Below, piece by piece: positions 1 through 7,970 of a DNA stretch of 36,231 bases. Source of the stretch: Methanosarcina sp. KYL-1 (GTDB lineage: Archaea; Halobacteriota; Methanosarcinia; Methanosarcinales; Methanosarcinaceae); NCBI RefSeq assembly GCF_024372725.1, contig NZ_VOUA01000036.1:1-36231 (forward strand), read 5' to 3'. Each line of letters starts with the position of its first letter. Position 1 is the first letter of the stretch. The notes beneath the pieces are model-generated. The model was not told the DNA's origin and searched no databases. It worked only from the letters and a program-made list of their open reading frames with translations. The position numbers were made by a program, and so were the translations under genes.

Positions 1-127
1 GAAATGGTCTTGAAATGGTCTTGAAATGGTCTTGAAATGGTCTTGAAATGGTCTTGAAATGGTCTTGAAATGGTCTTGAAATGGTCTTGAAATGGTCTTG
101 AAATGGTCTTGAAATGGTCTTGAAATG
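1..127. repeat. 11-bp tandem repeat array, cut by window start
   Basis: Unit GAAATGGTCTT is repeated about eleven times with no visible change and decays after position 121. The array starts at the window edge, so its real length is unknown. The lack of variation suggests recent slippage expansion. No coding role is seen. Confidence 0.95.
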
Positions 128-633
128 ATTCTGGATTATGGGATAGGTTGCTGAAAACCGCAAGCAAAAAGACGGCTCTCAAATCCGCCCTAACAGGATG
201 AAAGTATGCGTTTAATCAGGTATAACCAAAGACTCGCCCCCATTACCTGACCTCGAAACGCCCGGTGATCTTTAAAGAGATCAATGCCTTGAAGTTTCCA
301 GTTATTCTGAAACGATCTTAAAAAGATCTTAATATCCCCATTCAAATTCTTCATATATCAATAAATAACTTTTTTTTAAAATTATTTATAAAGAAAGAAC
401 AATAAAAAGTTAGTAGTAAATCAAAAGAGTACTCTATAAATGGTTTTTCCCCAGAAAATCCTGGCATATCCGTCCTGCCAACCAGAAAAAACAAATAACA
501 ACTACCTGAATACGTGGAAAAAACCTAAATACGTGGAAAAAACCTGAATAATGGAGAAGTAATCAACTGGGCTGAGAAGTGCTTCCCTTGACCTCGAGAA
601 ACCTTTTTTAATTTAAGGGGATGAAAAAGGTCC

Positions 634-652
634 CCGCCAGCTTGCCTGGCGG
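634..652. repeat. Hairpin with AGCTTGC core
   Basis: Perfect inverted repeat CCGCCAG / CTGGCGG around CTTGC. A hairpin with the same centre lies at 11077-11096, and other GC-rich hairpins lie at 980, 20142, 34096 and 34409, so it may belong to a dispersed palindrome family. It could act in transcription termination, but no gene ends just before it. Confidence 0.6.
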
Positions 653-783
653 CGCCTCACCAAAAACGAAACAATTTTGAATTTAATCCTTGCATTTTTA
701 TAGGAATCTTCCTTTGGGAGAACTTTCCTAAGGATCATCTGGCTGCTCCTTTTAGCTTTCCCGAAACATCTTTAAGTATCCAG

Positions 784-945
784 GATGCCTTTTTGGTCAT
801 CGCAATGATACGTATTCAGTCATCGGGATGACCTTTTTGATCTTCGCAATGATACGTATTCAGTCATCGGGATGACCTTTTTGGTCATCGCAATGTATTT
901 TTTAGTCACCACAATGTACTTATCAGGCATCCGGATGCTCTTTTG
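784..945. repeat. 43-44-bp tandem repeat, about 3.5 copies
   Basis: Units begin with GATG at about 784, 827 and 871 and share the core CGCAATGATACGTATTCAG. The third copy diverges after CGCAATGTA, and a final partial copy starts near 935. No coding or RNA function is visible. Confidence 0.8.
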
Positions 946-979
946 CTTCTCCATATTTTACCCACATTTATGGAAAAGG

Positions 980-1000
980 CCGGCCTCCCTCGTCGGCCGG
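980..1000. repeat. GC-rich hairpin downstream of the small unknown gene
   Basis: Inverted repeat CCGGCC / GGCCGG with a nine-base loop. It lies about 40 bases beyond the stop of the leftward gene at 1040-1342, so it could help terminate that transcript. It also fits the dispersed hairpins seen elsewhere in the window. Confidence 0.45.
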
Positions 1001-1039
1001 TGAGAGCGTCGGTACCTGAAAAGCAAGTCGAAAAAGGTT

Positions 1040-1342
1040 TTAAGGTTTTTCCCTCTCAAATCCCGTCCTTTCCCGAATTTCTTTTAGCCTCGATTTCCCG
1101 CATTCGACGATTTTCATGAGTTCCCTGTACTCTTCCTCGGGGACCTCTTTTCCAACAGCTACTGCCCGCATAAAGCTTCCGTCAGAATAAAGCAGGACCC
1201 GATCCCAGGCTGTGAAATGCAGGCCGCTCAGGTATTCGCAGGGCAGTTCCCACTTTGGGATCACATTCTCGAAGCCGTCAAACCGGTAGAAGGTTTTTCC
1301 GTTTTTCAAAACAGGGGTGAATTTCAGGACCGCAGCATCCAT
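1040..1342 (-). CDS. Small conserved-looking protein of unknown function (100 aa)
   Basis: Soluble 100-residue protein without signal peptide or membrane segment. It has an aromatic-rich middle (residues 25-50, including a WELPCEYL stretch) and a charged helical C-terminal third rich in Glu, Lys and Arg. The ATG start is preceded by a purine-rich GAGAAGAGA stretch that can serve as ribosome binding site. I do not recognise the family and see no catalytic motif. It lies downstream of the fwd operon on the same strand, separated by about 155 bases with a 16-bp tandem repeat, so it is probably transcribed separately. Codon use resembles its GC-richer neighbours, which supports it being a real gene. 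Confidence 0.6.
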   Translation of the reverse strand: MDAAVLKFTPVLKNGKTFYRFDGFENVIPKWELPCEYLSGLHFTAWDRVLLYSDGSFMRAVAVGKEVPEEEYRELMKIVECGKSRLKEIRERTGFEREKP

Positions 1343-1351
1343 AGCATTCTC

Positions 1352-1399
1352 TTCTCATAGTTTCCTCTTCTCATAGTTTCCTCTTCTCATAGTTTCCTC
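1352..1399. repeat. 16-bp tandem repeat, three copies
   Basis: Unit TTCTCATAGTTTCCTC occurs three times in a row, directly upstream of the start of the leftward gene ending at 1040. It sits where that gene's promoter or leader would be. Confidence 0.9.
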
Positions 1400-1497
1400 T
1401 CCTTCTGCATTTGGCAGTAAGAAAAAAGAGAGAAGAGACTAAAAAGTAAAAGGGTAGCGTTTTTCGGTTTTTTCCGGAAAACTGCATGAAATGGAAT

Positions 1498-1896
1498 TCA
1501 GAACTCGAGTTCCGTTACCTTTTCCCCTTTGGCTGTGGTGACTGTTGCCGTAATGTCTTTGAACCTCGGGACCCCTTTGCCGCCGGTTTCGTCCGAGACC
1601 AGGGAGTTGGACCAGGGGCTGTTAGGCATGTAAGCAGTGCCCCGGTGCGGGGCCTCGTAGCCGGACTCTTCAGCCCTGACAACGATTTTCCCGAAGGAGT
1701 TTTTCACGATTACGGTGTCGCCTTTTTTTATACCGAGCTGTTTGAGGTCGGCAGGGTCCAGCTTTATGAGAGCGGAACTGGCCCTGTAGTCTTCCCCGAA
1801 ACGGTCCTCGATCATTGCCTTGTTCTGGAAGATGTCCCTGTAAGTTACAATTTTTATCTTGATTTCAGGGGCTGAGAGAAAAGATCCGAAATCCAT
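1498..1896 (-). CDS. fwdD: Formylmethanofuran dehydrogenase subunit D (molybdopterin-binding)
   Basis: 132-residue molybdopterin-dinucleotide-binding domain protein, the small subunit that completes the pterin site next to FwdB. The enzyme reduces CO2 with reduced ferredoxin to formylmethanofuran, or runs in reverse during methylotrophic growth. Visible features are the beta-barrel pattern with IKKGDTVIVK (about residues 55-65) and the APHRGTAYMPNSPWSN segment (about 82-97) typical of this subunit. Its ATG overlaps the fwdB stop by one base (TGATG), so the two are translationally coupled. Last gene of the fwdG-fwdB-fwdD unit. The molybdenum form (FmdD) is the alternative; gene order with an FwdG-like protein favours the tungsten form. 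Confidence 0.93.
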   Translation of the reverse strand: MDFGSFLSAPEIKIKIVTYRDIFQNKAMIEDRFGEDYRASSALIKLDPADLKQLGIKKGDTVIVKNSFGKIVVRAEESGYEAPHRGTAYMPNSPWSNSLVSDETGGKGVPRFKDITATVTTAKGEKVTELEF

Positions 1897-3146
1897 CAGA
1901 GCGCCTCCATGAGCTTCTTGAGAACTTCCTCATCCGAGGGACGGTTCGTCTCAACGATAGGTTTGAAGCTTACCTCGACCCCGTCCATCCGTGTGGCACT
2001 GCCTCCGGACTCCACCCCGCTGACCCCGGACCTGATAGCGACCTTTGCCTTCCTGGAGGTAAGGGTCTCACAGGGGTCGACGGTTATGATGGGGATCTCC
2101 AGCAGGTTCTTTGCAATGGAACGCGGGAGGCTTGAAAGGGGGTCAGAGCCTATGATCAGGGCTGCGTCAACCGCTTTTGCCTTAAGGGCTTCAACGACCG
2201 AGTACTCGGGCCCGTGCTTGACGGCCCCTTCCTCAAATTTCACACTGTTTACGTACCCTGTCTCGGCAAAGAGGTTTTCGTTAAAGCCCCGCATGTTGTA
2301 GTGCCCGACCATGGGCACCAGGTGGAAGCTCCCCTTCGCCTTTTCATTCAAGGTTTCCAGGAGCCTGACCAGGGGACCGAGGTCTTCTAAGGAATAGAGC
2401 AGGCCCAGGCCCACGAAGATTGTCCCGAACTTTGCCCCTTTCAGGATGTTTGCCAGTTCCAGGAGCTTTTTTGGGGGGTAGTTGTAAGACGTTTTCGGGA
2501 TTTTTCCGGAAAGCCCGGCAATCAGGGCTTCGATAAACTCGGCGTCTCCTCCCTGGGGGACCTGGAAGAAGTAGTTCCCACAGATCTTTGCGGTGTGGGA
2601 CTTCCTGATGTCCACACAGATTGCGGTCCTTTCCTCTTCCCAGCCCCTCTGCTTTTCCTGGCCGCGGGGGAAGTAGGAAAACTTGGAAAGATGGCGGGGG
2701 TGGGAGTCCGAGGGGTCTGCGCCCCAGAAGATTGCGACATCGGCCTTGTGGCGTATGTCGTCAAGGGTGCAGGTTTTAAACTTTTCCTGGAGCAGGGCTT
2801 CGACCACGGGGCCCAGGCAGAAAGACGAGGTGTCGTCCAGGGTGGCACTGAGCTTCTTTGCAAGTTCAATTGCCAGTTTCTGGGCTTCGTTTGTGGAAGT
2901 CCCGAGCCCGAAGACCAGGGGGTTCTTTGCATTCTTCAGGATTAAAGCCGCTTCCTTTATCGCCGCGGCTTCGTCTGCGGGCTTGCCGTCTACAAGGAAG
3001 GCAGAATCCCTGCTGCCTTCTTTCATGTGGGCAACTCCCACCCTGCAGGCGGTGTAGACCTTGTTTACCGCGTTCTTCTCAAGTTCGACCTCAATGTCAT
3101 CGCAGAGGAGGCCGCATCCGGTACATACGTAATAATCTTTCTCCAT
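1896..3146 (-). CDS. fwdB: Formylmethanofuran dehydrogenase subunit B (catalytic)
   Basis: Catalytic W/Mo-pterin subunit, about 416 residues. The N terminus carries the [4Fe-4S] motif CTGCGLLCDD with a further Cys about 20 residues on (TACRVG). The metal-ligand position is a cysteine in SSFCLGP (about residue 110); some methanogens have selenocysteine there. Later blocks such as WGADPSDSHPRH and GADALIIGSDP-like segments fit the molybdopterin oxidoreductase fold. A GTG six bases upstream (3152) is in frame, but GAGGTG at 3157-3152 is well placed as ribosome binding site for the ATG at 3146, so I choose that start. The fwdG stop overlaps this site, giving tight coupling. No separate FwdA, FwdC or FwdF gene lies in the operon; they must be encoded elsewhere. 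Confidence 0.95.
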   Translation of the reverse strand: MEKDYYVCTGCGLLCDDIEVELEKNAVNKVYTACRVGVAHMKEGSRDSAFLVDGKPADEAAAIKEAALILKNAKNPLVFGLGTSTNEAQKLAIELAKKLSATLDDTSSFCLGPVVEALLQEKFKTCTLDDIRHKADVAIFWGADPSDSHPRHLSKFSYFPRGQEKQRGWEEERTAICVDIRKSHTAKICGNYFFQVPQGGDAEFIEALIAGLSGKIPKTSYNYPPKKLLELANILKGAKFGTIFVGLGLLYSLEDLGPLVRLLETLNEKAKGSFHLVPMVGHYNMRGFNENLFAETGYVNSVKFEEGAVKHGPEYSVVEALKAKAVDAALIIGSDPLSSLPRSIAKNLLEIPIITVDPCETLTSRKAKVAIRSGVSGVESGGSATRMDGVEVSFKPIVETNRPSDEEVLKKLMEAL

Positions 3147-3155
3147 CCGCACACC

Positions 3156-3620
3156 TCACACAAACTCAATTGCCTCTACCGGGCAGGTCACGATGCACCC
3201 GTTGCAGAGGATCTTGTTCTTCCCGAAGCGGCGGCATTCCCCGACGTTCTGGGCTTTTACGATTCCGTCCTCGATGATCAGGATAAGTTTTTCCGTTTTT
3301 GAGGGGGCCTTTCCAGAGCCGACCCCGTAAGGGTCGTTTGCCACATTGACCGGGCAGGCAACCACACAGTTCCCGCAGCCAAAACAGAGGTCCTCGTGCA
3401 CTATAAGCCCGGTTTCCGTTGCGCCTTCGGAGGTCTTGAAAAGGCCGCTGATCTTTTCATAGTTTTCTTTGTATTTTGATTCCTCTATAAGGGGCGGGCA
3501 GTCATCAGCTGTGAGCTCGCGGGCCATGAGGGCAACTGCAAACGCCATGCAGGAGGTTTTCCCGCACTTCTTGCAGTTGGTTTTTGGAAGCATCTGGTAG
3601 ATTTCCATTGCGTTTGTCAT
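3156..3620 (-). CDS. fwdG: Iron-sulfur protein of the formylmethanofuran dehydrogenase operon (FwdG-like)
   Basis: 154-residue electron-transfer protein. Residues 10-45 form a four-Cys Fe-S domain (C16, C19, C24, C41), the type also found in RnfB and corrinoid Fe-S proteins. Residues 79-89 give a regular ferredoxin motif (CxxCxxCxxxCP). The second ferredoxin motif is irregular: C139-x2-C142-x3-C146-P, with C129 as the only candidate for the remaining ligand. It probably feeds electrons from ferredoxin into FwdB. ATG start with GGTGA six bases upstream. First gene of the operon; the leader upstream is full of 14-bp repeats. The name FwdG rests on context and domain order, so the subunit letter is less certain than the role. 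Confidence 0.82.
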   Translation of the reverse strand: MTNAMEIYQMLPKTNCKKCGKTSCMAFAVALMARELTADDCPPLIEESKYKENYEKISGLFKTSEGATETGLIVHEDLCFGCGNCVVACPVNVANDPYGVGSGKAPSKTEKLILIIEDGIVKAQNVGECRRFGKNKILCNGCIVTCPVEAIEFV

Positions 3621-4141
3621 TCCAGGTCACCCTTGAGTCAATTTGAGTAGAAGTATCAGTGTTAACTTTATTGATAAGTATCAAATTCAACTGGCATTAA
3701 TTCAACTGGCATTTATCCAGCATGAAAAATCAACCGATATTAAGTCAACTGGCATCAAGTCAACTGGCATCAAGCCAACTGGCATTTCATCCAAAGTGGT
3801 AAGTTGGCCGGTATTTATCCGGAGTGGTATTTCATTGAAGAATGCCATTAAAGACTAATCAGGATCAAATACCATATAATTAAAGAGTATCTGAGTAATC
3901 TACCTTAAACTATTGCTTTTTAATTATCAGCGTTAATTTTAATTTACAGTGTTAATAACCCTTCCATACCTATCCGGGTCTGATGCGAGGCTTTTATCCT
4001 GCTCAAGCACTGAAAATGCCTCTTTTTTAAATTTCCCGGCTCCAGGAGGGCAAAAAATATTTAAATAAATTGCCTTTCCCAACCCCAGGTAAAAGGATTT
4101 AAAAGGGAAAACTTAAAGAGGCAATTTTGAAGCAAATTTGC
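3621..4141. other. fwd operon upstream region with 14-bp repeats
   Basis: About 520 bases between fwdG and the next gene, both leftward. From 3686 to about 3790 a unit near TCAACTGGCATCAAG recurs about six times with small changes and fades by 3845. The rest is AT-rich. The fwd promoter must lie here; I see no clear TATA box. A 71-codon rightward frame over the repeats is a by-product of the repeat period. Confidence 0.75.
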
Positions 4142-4423
4142 TCAGTTTCCTTTGAAGAAGAGTTCACAGTGGCAGTTTCCGTCCCTTTCGATTTCATCCT
4201 TGTGGTAGATGCAGGGGCAGACGATCTTTTTGTCTTCCTCCTCGTCCCCCGTAACTATCCTGCAGGGGCAGTACCGCCTTCCGTACTTATCAAGCCTTGA
4301 AGCAAGCCCGTCCAGGACATAATCAAGGGCTTCTTTATCGGGGTTAAGCCTGAATCCAGCTTTAGCAGCGTATTTTTCGGTCCATTCATACATTTTTTGT
4401 TTTAATTCTTCATGTTCACTCAT
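4142..4423 (-). CDS. Ferredoxin:thioredoxin reductase catalytic subunit (FTR beta-type)
   Basis: Reduces a disulfide partner, usually thioredoxin, with electrons from ferredoxin at a [4Fe-4S] cluster next to a redox disulfide. The diagnostic pattern is complete: CPC at 52-54, CPC at 69-71 and CHC at 84-86, numbered from the chosen start. The open frame extends 31 codons further up, but those codons come from a degenerate repeat rich in TGCAACGAACTATG. The ATG at 4423 has a strong GGGAG seven bases upstream and gives a 93-residue protein of normal length. No variable (alpha) subunit lies beside it, as is usual for archaeal forms. It may instead act on another disulfide protein; archaeal relatives include ferredoxin:disulfide reductases. 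Confidence 0.9.
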   Translation of the reverse strand: MSEHEELKQKMYEWTEKYAAKAGFRLNPDKEALDYVLDGLASRLDKYGRRYCPCRIVTGDEEEDKKIVCPCIYHKDEIERDGNCHCELFFKGN

Positions 4424-4886
4424 ATGAGCGCTCCCTTTGTTCCAAATTAGAAATAAACCTATTGAATAATGCTTAATTCTGCAACGAACTATGCAATTAA
4501 TTCTGCAACGAACCATGCAACGAACTATGTGTAACTAATGCTGCAACAAACTACGTACTAAACTGTACAACAAATAATATAATGAACTGCGAGGAGAACC
4601 TTTAATCAATTATTTGAATAATGAACTGTTCAAGCAGGTGTTTCTCATTCGCAGATTGGCTGGTCGATTACGAATTAATCTCTCAAACTATAAATTAATT
4701 GGTCATCCTTTAGCAGGAGAAGCTGAAGACGGTTAATTCTTTCCAGGAATAATCTCATGGTAATTTCAATCTCACGGGTAATTTCCGTCATATAGCACAA
4801 ACGAATGCAAGCAATTTAAACAATTACATAGATATTAGTATAAGTTATTAAATATAATAGTATAGATATTAATTAGCGGTGAGAAA

Positions 4887-4976
4887 TTGACAGAAAAGCT
4901 GTTATCAGTATCTCTACCATGTTTCCGGGAGATCCACATTAATGCAGCTGTTAGAGGTCAGCCTATTCTCATTTAA
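4887..4976 (+). CDS. Possible 29-aa small protein or leader peptide
   Basis: Short frame with a TTG start preceded by a good GGTGAG ribosome binding site three bases away, with an AT-rich TATA-like stretch at about 4845-4866 upstream. The peptide begins MTEKLLSVSLPC and matches nothing I know. It lies in a long spacer 640 bases before hdrA. It could be a real small protein, the start of a decayed gene, or chance. Confidence 0.22.
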   Translation: MTEKLLSVSLPCFREIHINAAVRGQPILI

Positions 4977-5331
4977 GGGCTCAAACCTTGCTTTTCCAGT
5001 TCACATGCACCAATTTCCGGCATCGAAGTCTGTGAAAGCTTCAAGGGGAAAAGCGGAAAAATAAAGCGCTACAACTCTGAAAAACACCCTTAAAATAAAG
5101 GTTTTGATTTTGTATAAAATAACTACATTTTTATCCCGTTTGGGGGAAAAACTATAGTAGGATAAATAAAAGTAAAAAATGAAGAAATGAAGGCATCTTC
5201 AGCTTTTTGGAAGACGCTTTCACAAAACTTAACTTTTTCTTTGTAACCCGCTGACCCCCTACGGACCAGCGATAAAGCGTTAGAAGGGACATTAAATCCG
5301 AAACTTTACCTGTAATTACAATTGGAGAACA

Positions 5332-5447
5332 GGATCCGCAATAATAGGACCCGCAATAATAAGACCCGCAATAATAAGACCCGTAATTAAAGGCCAGGAA
5401 TTGTAAAATGTAAATTGCAGGCCAGGAATGTGAAATCCAAATTATAA
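5332..5447. repeat. Two adjacent tandem repeats upstream of hdrA
   Basis: First a 15-bp unit (GGACCCGCAATAATA and variants) in four copies at 5332-5391, then a 28-bp unit beginning GGCCAGGAAT in two imperfect copies at 5392-5447. They end about 45 bases before the putative hdrA TATA region, so their copy number could affect promoter context. Confidence 0.85.
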
Positions 5448-5489
5448 GCGAGAACTGAAACTGCCAATTGTATGTGAGTATTATAACAG

Positions 5490-5512
5490 GATAAATATAA
5501 TATATTAAATAT
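5490..5512 (+). promoter_or_regulatory. Candidate archaeal TATA region for hdrA
   Basis: The stretch around ATAAATATAATATATTAAAT is the most TATA-like sequence upstream of hdrA. It would place the transcript start about 25 bases downstream and leave an untranslated leader of roughly 80 bases. This is assigned by composition and position only. Confidence 0.4.
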
Positions 5513-5615
5513 GAACAAATGTACGAATTATGAGCCGTGAATATATCGCGAAAAGTCAAAAGCTATATCAGATCCAAGTCCCTAACATTACCCATAGATA
5601 CAAGGAGTTATCATT

Positions 5616-7970
5616 ATGCGAATCGGAGTCTACGTTTGCCACTGCGGGCTGAACATTGCCGGCGTAATCGACGTTTCTGCCCTGCAGGAGATGGCAGCTG
5701 AACTGGAAGATGTGGTGCTTGCCCGGGAAGTACAGTTTCTGTGTTCCGATTCCGGACAGGAAGGCATCATAAAGGATATAAAGGACAACAAAATCGACAG
5801 GGTAGTGATAGCCGCCTGTTCCCCACGGCTGCACGAAAAGACCTTCAGGCACGTGATGGAAAAAGCCGGCCTGAACCCCTACCTCATGGAAATGGTAAAC
5901 ATCAGGGAGCAGTGCTCCTGGGTGCATGCCGATGACCCCCAGATGGCCACCCAGAAGGCCTTCGACCTTATAAGGATGGGGGTTGCAAAAGCCAAATTCT
6001 TAAAGGAACTGAGCGCGACAAGCTCGAAAGCCAGCAGGAATGTCCTCATAATCGGAGGAGGGGTTGCTGGAATCGAAGCCGCCCTGAACCTGGCCGAAAC
6101 CGGTTATCCCGTGACCATGGTGGAAAGGGAGTCAACGATAGGGGGCAAGATGGCCCTTATGAACGAGGTCTTTCCCACAAACGACTGTTCCATCTGCGTG
6201 CTCGCCCCCAAGATGACGGAAGTCCAGAACCACCCGAATATCACCCTCTACACCTATTCCGAAGTGACCGACATTTCAGGTTCGGTAGGGAAGTTCCATG
6301 TGAAGGTCAAAAGGAAGCCCAGGTTCGTGCTGGAGGACAAATGCAAGGGATGCGTTGACCTCTGTTCCGGGGTCTGCCCCGTGGAAATCGAAAACCCCAT
6401 GAACTACGGGATAGGAAAGACCCGGGCAATCTACATGCCAATCCCCCAGTCCGTGCCCCAGGTCGTGCTGATCGACCCGGACCACTGCGTGGGCTGCGGG
6501 CTCTGCCAGCAGGCCTGCCCTGCCGAGGCTGTGGACTACGAGCAGAAACCCGAGGAAATCGAATTCGAGGCAGGAGCGGTCATTGTCTCAACCGGGTACC
6601 AGCTCTTTGACGCCAGAAGGAAACCGGAGTACGGCTTCGGGAAATACCCCGACGTCATTACCAACATGCAGCTCGAGCGGATGCTGAACTCTGCAGGGCC
6701 TACGGGCGGAAGGGTTCTCAAGCCCTCCGACGGGGAACCCCCGAAAAGTGTCGCGTTCATCCAGTGCGTGGGGTCGAGGGATAAGACCGTAGGCAACGAG
6801 TACTGTTCCCGGGTCTGCTGCATGGCAGCCCTCAAAAACTCCCAGATGATAAAGGAGCGCTACCCGGACACAGACGTCACCATCCACTATATCGACATCC
6901 GGGCAGCCGGGGAGATGTACGAGGAATACTACAACAGGACCCAGGGCATGGGTGTGGACTTCATCCGCGGGAAGGTTGCGGAAGTCCACCGGACCGAAGA
7001 TGGAAAACTCGCCATCCGCTACGAAAACACCCTGGAATGCCAGGTTGCAGAGGACGTCCATGACATGGTTGTCCTCTCCACGGGCTACGAACCCACAAAA
7101 GCTGCGGAAGGGATAGGGAGGATGCTAAACCTTGCCCGCAGGCCTGACCAGTTCTTCTCCCCGGCCCACCCGAAAATGCGCCCGGTAGACGCTCCGGTGA
7201 GCGGGGTCTTCCTGGCAGGCTGTGCCTCGGGCCCCAAGGAGATCCAGGTCTCAATAGCCCAGGGCAGTGCCTGCGCTTCCAAGACAATGCAGCTCCTCAG
7301 GACCGGGGAACTTGAAGCCGACCCCATGGGCGCCCATGTTGACCCTGAAAAGTGCATAGGGTGCAGGACCTGTGTGGAAGTCTGCAAGTTCGGGAAGATC
7401 AGCATCGAGGACAAGAAAGCCGTGGTTGACGAAGTCTCCTGCCACGGCTGCGGGGACTGCAGTGCAGCCTGCCCCGTAGGGGCAATCCAGATGCGGAACT
7501 TCGAAAACGAACAGCTCCTGGCCCAGGTAAGGGAAGCAACGGCCCACAAGTCCCAGAGCCCCTTCATTGTGGCTTTCCTCTGCAACTGGTGCAGTTATGC
7601 CTGTGCCGACCTGACCGGGATGTCCAGGCTCCACTACCCGACAAACATCAGGGTCATCCGGACCATGTGCTCGGCCCGCGTCAACCCCGAATTCGTGCTC
7701 GAAGCCTTAAAAGGCGGAGCCGACGGGGTGCTTGTGGCAGGCTGCAGGATGGACGAGTGCCACTATATCTACGGGAACTATGACGAAAAGAAGCGGATCG
7801 AGGTCTTAAAAGACGTGATCGGGGAAATCGGGCTTGACCCGAAGAGGATAAGGACCCTCTGGATCTCGGCTGCCGAAGGGGAACGCTTCTCGAATACGAT
7901 CACCGAGTTTGTAAAGGAACTGAAAGAAATCGGGCCCATAGGAACCGAACTGAAGGAGGTGGCACAGTGA
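5616..7970 (+). CDS. hdrA: Heterodisulfide reductase subunit A with fused MvhD domain
   Basis: FAD-containing electron-bifurcating subunit of cytoplasmic heterodisulfide reductase, which couples CoM-S-S-CoB reduction to ferredoxin and F420 or H2 chemistry with HdrBC. In order: N-terminal HdrA segment with CHCG (residues 8-11), FAD-binding GGGVAG (about 147-152), conserved CSICVLAPKM, an inserted Cys cluster from about 243, a ferredoxin motif from about 291, two ferredoxin motifs from about 580 and 609, then an MvhD-type [2Fe-2S] domain from about 648 containing LCNWCSYACAD and a later GCRMDECHY. Stand-alone HdrA is about 650 residues; the extra 130 are the MvhD fusion, known in Methanosarcina. 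ATG with AAGGAG eight bases upstream. No hdrB or hdrC is adjacent. The partner polyferredoxin gene overlaps the stop by four bases. Confidence 0.96.
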   Translation: MRIGVYVCHCGLNIAGVIDVSALQEMAAELEDVVLAREVQFLCSDSGQEGIIKDIKDNKIDRVVIAACSPRLHEKTFRHVMEKAGLNPYLMEMVNIREQCSWVHADDPQMATQKAFDLIRMGVAKAKFLKELSATSSKASRNVLIIGGGVAGIEAALNLAETGYPVTMVERESTIGGKMALMNEVFPTNDCSICVLAPKMTEVQNHPNITLYTYSEVTDISGSVGKFHVKVKRKPRFVLEDKCKGCVDLCSGVCPVEIENPMNYGIGKTRAIYMPIPQSVPQVVLIDPDHCVGCGLCQQACPAEAVDYEQKPEEIEFEAGAVIVSTGYQLFDARRKPEYGFGKYPDVITNMQLERMLNSAGPTGGRVLKPSDGEPPKSVAFIQCVGSRDKTVGNEYCSRVCCMAALKNSQMIKERYPDTDVTIHYIDIRAAGEMYEEYYNRTQGMGVDFIRGKVAEVHRTEDGKLAIRYENTLECQVAEDVHDMVVLSTGYEPTKAAEGIGRMLNLARRPDQFFSPAHPKMRPVDAPVSGVFLAGCASGPKEIQVSIAQGSACASKTMQLLRTGELEADPMGAHVDPEKCIGCRTCVEVCKFGKISIEDKKAVVDEVSCHGCGDCSAACPVGAIQMRNFENEQLLAQVREATAHKSQSPFIVAFLCNWCSYACADLTGMSRLHYPTNIRVIRTMCSARVNPEFVLEALKGGADGVLVAGCRMDECHYIYGNYDEKKRIEVLKDVIGEIGLDPKRIRTLWISAAEGERFSNTITEFVKELKEIGPIGTELKEVAQ

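Larger units (their letters stand above)
128..1039. other. Gene-free spacer with repeats and hairpins
   Basis: No convincing gene in about 900 bases. The spacer contains a two-copy 18-bp repeat near 520-545 (AATACGTGGAAAAAACCT), a hairpin at 634-652, a 43-44-bp tandem repeat at 784-945 and a GC-rich hairpin at 980-1000. The stretch 350-430 is very AT-rich and could hold a promoter, but no gene follows it closely. The longest short frame (about 35 codons from 440) has no ribosome binding site. Confidence 0.7.
4424..5615. other. Long AT-rich spacer between the FTR gene and hdrA
   Basis: Nearly 1.2 kb with no large gene. Contents: degenerate repeats of CTGCAACGAACTATG at about 4478-4580 just upstream of the FTR gene, a possible 29-codon ORF at 4887-4976, two tandem repeats at 5332-5447, and an AT-rich promoter candidate at 5490-5512. 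A leftward frame of 135 codons over 5152-5559 is repeat-derived (repeating GSYYC) and not accepted as a gene. Confidence 0.65.

Noticed and set aside
1-127. Possible CRISPR array
   Set aside because: Units are 11 bp with no spacers; it is a simple tandem repeat. No other array in the window has repeat-spacer structure.
3643-3858. 71-codon rightward frame upstream of fwdG
   Set aside because: Product is repeat-derived (STGIK units from the near-14-bp repeat) and lies in the fwd leader.
5152-5559. 135-codon leftward frame upstream of hdrA
   Set aside because: Its middle is a translated 15-bp tandem repeat (GSYYC units), there is no ribosome binding site, and it overlaps the promoter region.
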